The position numbers were made by a program, and so were the translations under genes. Positions 57,557 through 64,000 of a stretch of 64,000 nt of DNA are shown here, in pieces. The DNA comes from Jannaschia maritima (GTDB lineage Bacteria; Pseudomonadota; Alphaproteobacteria; Rhodobacterales; Rhodobacteraceae), in assembly GCF_030973515.1 (NCBI RefSeq), contig NZ_JARGZA010000002.1, positions 62,001-126,000 on the forward strand, written 5' to 3'. Numbering within the stretch: the first letter of the stretch is position 1; every line of letters begins with the position of its first letter. Under the pieces are notes generated by a model that saw only the letters and a program-made list of their open reading frames with translations, ran no database searches and was not told the origin of the DNA.

Positions 57557-58362
57557 CGGCGACGATCCTGGACCGCATCAAGGCCTACAAGCTGGAGGAC
57601 ATCGCTGCGCGCAAGGCCGCCCGTCCCTTGGCGCGGGTCGAGGCCGCGGCACGCGAAGCCGGTTCGGTCCGCCCCTTCGCCGCCGCCCTGCACGCTGCAG
57701 AGGCGACCGGTTACGGCCTCATCGCCGAGATCAAGAAAGCCAGTCCGTCCAAGGGGCTGATCCGCGCGGACTTCGACCCCCCCGCCCTGGCCCGTGCCTA
57801 TGCCGATGGAGGGGCGTCGTGCTTGTCCGTCCTGACGGATGCCCCGAGCTTCCAGGGACACGACGACTTCCTGGTCGCGGCACGAGGGGCGGTGAACCTG
57901 CCGGTTCTGCGGAAGGACTTCCTCTACGATCCATGGCAGGTCGCGGAAAGCCGGGCTTTGGGTGCCGACTGCATCCTGATCATCATGGCGACCTTGTCGG
58001 ACGCGCAGGCCGCGGAGTTGGCGGATGCGGCCCGGTCCTGGGGCATGGATGCCCTGGTGGAGGTCCACGATCGCCGGGAGCTCGACCGGGCGGCCGAACT
58101 CGACGTCGCTCTGCTGGGGGTGAACAACCGCAATCTGAACACCTTCGTGACCGATCTGCAGGTGACCCGGGACCTGTCGGCATACGTGCCCCCCGGTCGC
58201 GTGCTGGTGGCCGAGTCCGGACTGGCCTCCCCGGCCGATCTGGCCGACATGGCCCGCGACGGCGCTCGCAGCTTCCTGATCGGCGAAAGCCTGATGCGGC
58301 AGGCGGACGTGACAGCCGCGACCACCGCCTTGCTGGCGGCTCCCCTGGCCCGAAGCGCGTGA
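57553..58362 (+). CDS. trpC: Indole-3-glycerol phosphate synthase
   Basis: A 269-residue TIM-barrel enzyme. [18 protein letters not shown] begins it, and [16 protein letters not shown] carries the catalytic lysine. [54 protein letters not shown] and VAESGL cover the other active-site strands. It is not fused to TrpF. It overlaps trpD and moaC by four bases each. Confidence 0.95.
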   Translation: MTATILDRIKAYKLEDIAARKAARPLARVEAAAREAGSVRPFAAALHAAEATGYGLIAEIKKASPSKGLIRADFDPPALARAYADGGASCLSVLTDAPSFQGHDDFLVAARGAVNLPVLRKDFLYDPWQVAESRALGADCILIIMATLSDAQAAELADAARSWGMDALVEVHDRRELDRAAELDVALLGVNNRNLNTFVTDLQVTRDLSAYVPPGRVLVAESGLASPADLADMARDGARSFLIGESLMRQADVTAATTALLAAPLARSA

Positions 58363-58838
58363 CGGACCGCCTGACCCATTTCGACGCGGCGGGCGCGGCC
58401 CACATGGTCGACGTGAGCGCGAAACCCCCGACCGACCGCGTGGCCGTGGCGGAAGGGGTCGTGCGGATGGCACCCGCGACGCTGGCCATCGTGATGGATG
58501 GCACGGCCCGGAAGGGCGACGTCGCCGGCGTGGCCCGATTGGCGGGCATCATGGCCGCCAAGCGGACGTCCGACCTGATCCCGCTCTGCCACCCCCTGCC
58601 CCTGTCTCGTGCGGCCATCGCCGTCGATCCCGACGACGCCATACCCGGCCTTCGCGTCACCGCCACCGTGGCCACGACCGGTCGCACCGGCGTCGAGATG
58701 GAGGCGTTGACCGCCGCAACGGTAGCCTGCCTGACCGTCTACGACATGTTGAAGGCGGTTCAGAAGGACATGACGATCGGTTCTATACGGCTCCTGTCGA
58801 AAACGGGTGGCGCATCAAGCGACTGGACCGCGTCTTGA
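58359..58838 (+). CDS. moaC: Cyclic pyranopterin monophosphate synthase MoaC
   Basis: A 159-residue enzyme for the first stage of molybdenum cofactor synthesis. [44 protein letters not shown] and [19 protein letters not shown] are diagnostic, and KTGGASSDW ends it. The start is GTG at 58359 overlapping the trpC stop. Placement behind trp genes is a known alphaproteobacterial arrangement. Confidence 0.95.
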   Translation: MTDRLTHFDAAGAAHMVDVSAKPPTDRVAVAEGVVRMAPATLAIVMDGTARKGDVAGVARLAGIMAAKRTSDLIPLCHPLPLSRAAIAVDPDDAIPGLRVTATVATTGRTGVEMEALTAATVACLTVYDMLKAVQKDMTIGSIRLLSKTGGASSDWTAS

Positions 58839-60013
58839 TCGACGTCGCCGAGGCACAGGCCCGTCTGATCGCCCTAGCCTCCACATTGCCCTCCGAACGC
58901 GTTCCCCTGCACCGCGCCGGTCATCGCATCCTCGCCGAAGACGTAGCGGCCCATCGCGCGCAGCCGCCCGTCGCGATGTCCGCCATGGACGGCTATGCGA
59001 CCGGGGCGTTCGCGCCTGGTGACCTGTTAACCGTCGTCGGTGAGGCCGGCGCGGGGCATCCGTTCCAAGGGGCGGTCGAACCGGGCCAGGCGGTGCGCAT
59101 CTTCACGGGGGCGCCCCTTCCCTCCGGCACAGACCGCGTCGTGATACAGGAAGATGCCGTCCGGGACGGCGACACCATCCGTTCGGCGGAGCGCACGGCC
59201 CCTGACGCGCATGTCCGGCCCGCGGGAGCGGACTTCCCATCACACTATGTCGTTCCGGCCGGGACGGTCCTGACCCCCGCCCGAGTCGCCCTGCTCGCCG
59301 CGATGGGATGCGCCATGGCCCCGGTCCGCCGACGCCCGCACGTCGCGGTCCTGATGACGGGGGACGAACTGACCTGGCCGGGCACAGCACTTGGGGAGGG
59401 TTCGATCTACGCCTCGAACGGGGCTGGTCTGGTGGCGCTGCTCGATCAGGTCGGAGCCGATGTCCGCCTCCTGCCCATCGCGCGCGACGATCCCGCTTCG
59501 CTGTCGGACGCGGTCGCGCTGGCCCGGGGTGCGGATCTGCTGATCACGACGGGCGGCGCATCGGTGGGCGATCATGATCTCGTCGCGCCGGCGCTACGGA
59601 CGGCCGGCATGGTCCCGTCGTTCCACAAGGTCCGGATGCGCCCGGGCAAACCCTTGCTTGCCGGGCGACTGGACGGGATGGTGGTGATCGGGCTGCCCGG
59701 GAATCCAGTATCCTCGATGGTATGCGCCCATGTCTTCGTGCTGCCGGTGATGCGCGCCTTTGCCGGAGCGGTTCCCGGACCGAGGCTGGTGCCCGCGATC
59801 TCGGGGGGGCCCATCGCGGCGAACGGGCCGCGGGAACACTATATGCGTGGACGCATCGACCAGGAAGCCAACGTCATCGCCATGGATCGACAGGACAGCG
59901 CATTGCTGTCCGTCCTGGCCGACGCCGATGTCCTGATACGACGCGCGCCGCATGCCACACCCATCGTCAAGGGCGAACGCGTCGAGGTGATCCCGCTCCG
60001 ATCCGACGTTTGA
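58835..60013 (+). CDS. moeA: Molybdopterin molybdenumtransferase MoeA
   Basis: A 392-residue enzyme inserting molybdenum into molybdopterin. SAMDGYATG near residue 49, [21 protein letters not shown], and the MoCF/MogA-like domain (VLMTGDEL ... [14 protein letters not shown] ... [11 protein letters not shown]) are all present, followed by a C-terminal beta domain. The start is TTG at 58835, overlapping the moaC stop as TTGA. The rare start may lower its level relative to MoaC. Confidence 0.94.
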   Translation: MIDVAEAQARLIALASTLPSERVPLHRAGHRILAEDVAAHRAQPPVAMSAMDGYATGAFAPGDLLTVVGEAGAGHPFQGAVEPGQAVRIFTGAPLPSGTDRVVIQEDAVRDGDTIRSAERTAPDAHVRPAGADFPSHYVVPAGTVLTPARVALLAAMGCAMAPVRRRPHVAVLMTGDELTWPGTALGEGSIYASNGAGLVALLDQVGADVRLLPIARDDPASLSDAVALARGADLLITTGGASVGDHDLVAPALRTAGMVPSFHKVRMRPGKPLLAGRLDGMVVIGLPGNPVSSMVCAHVFVLPVMRAFAGAVPGPRLVPAISGGPIAANGPREHYMRGRIDQEANVIAMDRQDSALLSVLADADVLIRRAPHATPIVKGERVEVIPLRSDV

Positions 60014-60023
60014 CACGAAACGA

Positions 60024-60038
60024 GAACTTTCCTAGAAC
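60024..60038 (+). promoter_or_regulatory. LexA box upstream of lexA
   Basis: GAAC-TTTCCTA-GAAC is an exact GAAC-N7-GAAC direct repeat, the reverse complement of GTTC-N7-GTTC, which alphaproteobacterial LexA recognises. It lies 11 bases after moeA and 36 bases before the lexA start, so lexA is probably autoregulated. Confidence 0.85.
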
Positions 60039-60073
60039 GAAAGTGCATCGGAATGACCGGGGACGACACTGGA

Positions 60074-60766
60074 ATGTTGACGCGCAAGCAGAAGGACCTG
60101 TTGGTGTTCATCCATAAGCGCGTGCAGCGCGATGGCGTCCCTCCCTCGTTCGAGGAGATGAAGGACGCGCTGGATCTCCGGTCCAAGTCCGGCATTCATC
60201 GCTTGATTACGGCATTGGAGGAGCGGGGGTTCATTCGCCGTCTCGCGCATCGTGCCCGCGCGATCGAAGTGGTCCGGCTGCCCGAGGATGCGAAGCCCGC
60301 CGGGTTCCAGCCGAGGGTGATCGAGGGGGATGCTCCGGCACGTCGGCAGGCACCGTCCGGACAGCGCCCCGTGCGGATCGACGCGACCGAGTTGCCGGTC
60401 ATGGGCCGGATCGCGGCCGGTGTTCCGATCGAAGCCATTACGGAGGTGAACGGTCATGTCGCGGTTCCCGGGCAGATGCTGACCAGCGGTGGCACGCATT
60501 ATGCCCTCGAGGTTCGCGGCGATTCGATGATTGAGGCCGGGATCAACGATGGCGACGTGGTCGTGATCCGCGAGCAGGACGCGGCTGACAACGGCGACAT
60601 CGTCGTCGCGCTGGTGGAAGGCCAGGAAGCAACCTTGAAGCGGTTCCGCCGTCAAGGCGGCATGATTGCGCTGGAAGCGGCCAACAGCGCTTACGAGACG
60701 CGTCTGTTGCCGGAGGGTAAGGTCAACGTCCAGGGACGTTTGGTTGGCTTGATCCGTACCTATTGA
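60074..60766 (+). CDS. lexA: SOS repressor LexA
   Basis: A 230-residue repressor-protease. The winged helix starts [16 protein letters not shown] and has [32 protein letters not shown]. Self-cleavage occurs at the Ala-Gly bond in [10 protein letters not shown] (about 115/116). The catalytic dyad is Ser151 in [10 protein letters not shown] and Lys189 in ATLKRF. The ATG at 60074 gives the conserved N terminus; an ATG at 60053 would add seven residues. In relatives LexA also influences gene transfer agent functions. Confidence 0.95.
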   Translation: MLTRKQKDLLVFIHKRVQRDGVPPSFEEMKDALDLRSKSGIHRLITALEERGFIRRLAHRARAIEVVRLPEDAKPAGFQPRVIEGDAPARRQAPSGQRPVRIDATELPVMGRIAAGVPIEAITEVNGHVAVPGQMLTSGGTHYALEVRGDSMIEAGINDGDVVVIREQDAADNGDIVVALVEGQEATLKRFRRQGGMIALEAANSAYETRLLPEGKVNVQGRLVGLIRTY

Positions 60767-61560
60767 GGGGCCGTCGCCGTATCTCGCGATCGGTCTTGTT
60801 GCGAATGCAGGATCATCGAACGTTGTGGGAGCGAGATGCGGTCACAATTTAGGTTACGGAACTAGGTCTTCGCCGACGCGTCGATCGGCATTCCAAATTT
60901 AGCGATCCGAACCCACGGGGCTGCGGCGATGGTCTGTCGTACGGTTCTGTGAATCTTATAGTTCCGCCGTCACCGGAATACGAGGACCTTACGGATCGGG
61001 ACGAGCCGGTGACGTTTGTAACGGTATCAGAGATCATCTGTCCCACTGGGGCGATCGTCGGATCGTCCTGTTAGGTATCTGCATTGTCCGTTGATGCACA
61101 GCATGCGTGGCGATCGTCAAAGGTTACATAGGCGCCAACTGATGGATGGATACGTGAGCCGGCGGTTCGTCCGGTCTTTCGTTCCTAGACACCCATTATC
61201 ATTGCTCACCTAATGTTCGCTCCAGGGCCACCTGCCCCTCCGGCTGCACCAGTTTCGGATGGATTGCGCGGGGGCCTCACCGAGCGAGCGGGCGCTGCTG
61301 ATGGACGGCCCGCTCACGCGTAAATTCGTACAATCCGGCCCTGCCTCAAAGGGGCGATCGAATTTCGTCGATTACGGTATTCTATCGAGCATGTCTGTTT
61401 CGTCACGACGTACCCCACGGACCACCCCCGACGGATCGCCCTGCACTATCCGTGGGTCTGCTGCGTATTGACCTCTCAACTATTCATCAACCGGACGAGC
61501 GTTCCCCTTGGACGCGACGGCACCGGTACCTAGCTCGCATCCGGTCATCCTGTCCGCCCG
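60767..61560. other. 794-base gap without a gene
   Basis: The region between lexA and the comEC stop is visibly less GC-rich than its flanks and carries many stop codons in all frames. Short ORFs here (for example 61259-61471) show no family features or ribosome binding sites. I see no tRNA, IS ends or clear terminator. It may be a decayed insertion or an RNA locus. Confidence 0.5.
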
Positions 61561-63633
61561 TCAACGTCCGCCATCCGACCAGGGGCGGCTCCCTCGGATA
61601 TCCTTCGCCGCGACCAAGATCGGTCCCGCTTCGCCGGGCCATAGGGCTAAAGAACCCGTACGGCGCATGTCTTCGGGCCCCAGGACTACGCAGTCGGTGG
61701 TGGGACGCTCGTCCAATGGAACGTCGGTGACGATCCAAATGCCCCGTCCGCAACCATCCAGCGCCTCCGCCAAAGCGCGCTTCCCACGTGCCACGACGAT
61801 CGGTGGCAGACCGGGATGCGAGAGCGGCACGGGACGCGCGGCAGCGATCGCCTGCGTCGTCGGATCGCCGTCGTTCTCGGTCCAGATGCCCGCCACGAAC
61901 CCTTCCCCCGTGGCGTGGGACAATGCGCGTCCCTGCGGCGTCATCACCCCGGCCAATCGCCCGGATTCGGCGACGAGGACCGCGGGACGCTCCGTCAGTA
62001 TCCAGATCGCGAAAGCATGGGCCAGCAGAACGCCGCCAGCCGGACGCCCCCATCCCCCGCGCGAGCACGCCAACGCCCCGAAGCCCAGACCCAACAGGGG
62101 AAGGACCCAGGGGGATGGCGAGACGACGCCTTGAACGGCACCGTCCAACGCGGCGACCCAATGCGCGACGGCGAGTATCCATTCGATCCCCCAACCCGCG
62201 GCCGCGAAGGGCCATGCCTGAAGGCCGATCGGCCACAGGACCATCCCGAGCAGGAGGGCCGGCATCACCAGCGATCCCATCGCGGGTACGGCCAAAAGGT
62301 TTGCCGCCAGGCCGTACACGCCGATCCGGTTGAAGTGGGCGGCCGCGAACGGCGCCGTCGCCAAGCCAGCCACGAAGGAGGACAGGACCAAGGCCATCAC
62401 CCAGCCCCTCAAACCCCGCGTCCATCCCCCGCCACGCCGCGACAGCGCCCCGAAGGCCAATACCAGTGCCCCCGTTGCGGCAAAGGACATCTGGAAGCCG
62501 GGCCCGACCAGCGCTTCCGGGCGCAGGACGAGGACGATCAAGGCGGCCAGTGCGACCGAACGCATCGACAAGGCCCTACGGTTCAAGATGACCGCACCCA
62601 ACATCACCACCGCCATGACGGCTGCCCGCTGCGTGGCGACGCCGCCACCCGACAGGGCCAGATAGGCGAAGACGAATGGCAGTGCCGCGATGGCGGCCAC
62701 GGCCTTGGCATCCACCCGGAGCACCACGGGCGGAACGGCGGCAAGCCCGAGCCTGACCACGCCCAGGACCGTCCCGACGAGCAGCCCCATGTGGAGTCCC
62801 GATATCGCCAGCAGATGCGCGAGGTTCGAATCCCGAAGCGCTTGGGTGTCCGTCGGATCGAGGCCCGATCGATCACCGACGACGATGGCTGCCGCCACCT
62901 GCCCGGTCCGCCCCGGCATCGCATCCCGCAGCCCGCCGGCGATGGCCATGCGCGCCGCGTCCACGTACCGTGGAGGCCCCGGTGCGGTATCTGCGAGCAG
63001 CAAGGGCACACGACCATACCCGACCGCGCCGATGCCCTGGAACCAGGCGTGGCGTCCGAAGTCGAAGCCACCGGGCTCCGCAGGTCCGGAGGGGGGAGAC
63101 AAGAAGGCGGTGGTCATCACTCGAAGTCCGAGGCGTGGCTCCAACCAAGGGCCGGGCTCCGTCAGCGATATCCGGACACGTCCCGGGACCCGGCCGGGCG
63201 CAATGCGATCCAACCGCACGCGGTCCAAGGTCAGCCGTACCGAACCGGAGGCCGAGGTGTCGATGCCGACCACCCGCCCCTCCACCGGACCATAGTACCG
63301 GAACCCGAGCACCGGGGCCGCGACCATATCCGTGCGCAGTTGGGCGATTGCCAAACCACAGAGGAACGATGCCATGAAGAGGAACGGGAGGCCGAAACCG
63401 CGACGGGCCATCCAGCCGAGCAAGATGCACAGCGCGGCCCCAAGAACGACCGCGAGCCGGAGTGGTGCGGTCGGCTCCGCCGGCAGGCCATAATACGTGC
63501 CGACACCGCCACCGAAGCACAAGGCCCCCCAGCACAGGCGTCGACCCCGCAGATCCTGTAGGCGCTCGATCAACCGATCCGCGATGCCGAGTGCAGCCGG
63601 GTTAGGCGCGCACTGCTCCCCTTGCCTCGTCAC
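61561..63633 (-). CDS. comEC: ComEC/Rec2 family DNA uptake channel protein
   Basis: A 690-residue polytopic membrane protein. An N-terminal DUF4131 region is followed by the Competence domain with AAAIVVGDRSGLDP and NLAHLLAISGLHMGLLVGTVLG, then about ten helices. The C-terminal metallo-beta-lactamase-like part (about 590-690) is short and lacks an HxHxDH motif, so nuclease activity is unlikely. The start is GTG at 63633 with GAGGGAA upstream; an ATG at 63702 is an alternative. ComEC moves single-stranded DNA into the cytoplasm. Confidence 0.9.
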   Translation of the reverse strand: MTRQGEQCAPNPAALGIADRLIERLQDLRGRRLCWGALCFGGGVGTYYGLPAEPTAPLRLAVVLGAALCILLGWMARRGFGLPFLFMASFLCGLAIAQLRTDMVAAPVLGFRYYGPVEGRVVGIDTSASGSVRLTLDRVRLDRIAPGRVPGRVRISLTEPGPWLEPRLGLRVMTTAFLSPPSGPAEPGGFDFGRHAWFQGIGAVGYGRVPLLLADTAPGPPRYVDAARMAIAGGLRDAMPGRTGQVAAAIVVGDRSGLDPTDTQALRDSNLAHLLAISGLHMGLLVGTVLGVVRLGLAAVPPVVLRVDAKAVAAIAALPFVFAYLALSGGGVATQRAAVMAVVMLGAVILNRRALSMRSVALAALIVLVLRPEALVGPGFQMSFAATGALVLAFGALSRRGGGWTRGLRGWVMALVLSSFVAGLATAPFAAAHFNRIGVYGLAANLLAVPAMGSLVMPALLLGMVLWPIGLQAWPFAAAGWGIEWILAVAHWVAALDGAVQGVVSPSPWVLPLLGLGFGALACSRGGWGRPAGGVLLAHAFAIWILTERPAVLVAESGRLAGVMTPQGRALSHATGEGFVAGIWTENDGDPTTQAIAAARPVPLSHPGLPPIVVARGKRALAEALDGCGRGIWIVTDVPLDERPTTDCVVLGPEDMRRTGSLALWPGEAGPILVAAKDIRGSRPWSDGGR

Positions 63634-63673
63634 GTTGGTTCCCTCGCTTGTATCCCGGACTGGCGATCCATAG

Positions 63674-64000
<327 letters not shown>

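Noticed and set aside
61259..61471. 70-residue ORF in the lexA-comEC gap
   Set aside because: No ribosome binding site, no family features and low-complexity composition; treated as chance.

Overview
The window is a high-GC alphaproteobacterial chromosome segment, most probably from the Rhodobacterales (Roseobacter/Rhodobacter relatives). The clues are ctrA beside sciP, a VPLPA-CTERM sorted protein, an Entner-Doudoroff edd-eda pair, CcmI, DUF1153/DUF1289/DUF2852 proteins, the trpGDC-moaC-moeA-lexA-comEC-gltX order, and a LexA box of the direct-repeat GAAC-N7-GAAC type known from alphaproteobacteria. Genes are densely packed and very often coupled by 4-base ATGA, GTGA or TTGA overlaps. I see no insertion sequence, prophage, CRISPR array or rRNA operon, so this reads as ordinary core and near-core chromosome. 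The genus cannot be fixed from the sequence alone.

Layout. 1-2584: heterotetrameric sarcosine oxidase genes soxB, a 60-residue membrane ORF, soxD and truncated soxA. 2785-4708: ccmI, ruvX and a DUF1289 gene. 4705-9160: dusA, a GlcG/HbpS-like gene with an SMP-30 lactonase, an orphan cheD, then a rhodanese with a secreted esterase. 9451-15504: osmoregulated periplasmic glucan operon opgC-opgG-opgH with a TTC38-like gene upstream. 15688-18948: class III CoA-transferase, ThDP-dependent enzyme and DUF302 protein in one coupled unit. 19066: tRNA-Ser(GGA), then a MobA-like nucleotidyltransferase and a GAF-EAL protein. 21049-26474: HtrA-type protease, lipA, VPLPA-CTERM protein, lipase-like hydrolase, agmatinase and flavin reductase. 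26575-30595: NDUFAF6-like protein, citramalate synthase, cysS and a possible Cys-containing leader peptide.

30852-34985: PEP-mutase-family enzyme, aromatic amino acid decarboxylase, soluble chemoreceptor and an IscU-like protein. 35047-38677: hisI and edd-eda-SDR. 38981-39112: a 43-residue protein with its own ribosome binding site and terminator. 39274-43607: recG and ligA. 43735-46121: ctrA, sciP and mnmA. 46433-50005: DUF2852, RDD, bpt, CNNM-family and EF-hand genes. 50099-55817: ABC exporter pair divergent from tesA, then a YibQ-like deacetylase. 55959-64000: trpGDC, moaC, moeA, lexA, a 794-base non-coding gap, comEC and the start of gltX.

How it fits together. Two cell-cycle and stress regulators (CtrA with SciP, and LexA) lie in one window with comEC and chemotaxis genes. 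TTAA-N7-TTAC/TTAC-N7-TTAA motifs occur upstream of both ctrA and the chemoreceptor, which suggests a CtrA motility/competence circuit. The less described elements are the twin ATGTGA-N7-TCACAT palindromes before the DUF2852 gene, the Cys-codon leader ORF before cysS, the 11-bp tandem repeat before cimA, and the two small membrane proteins.
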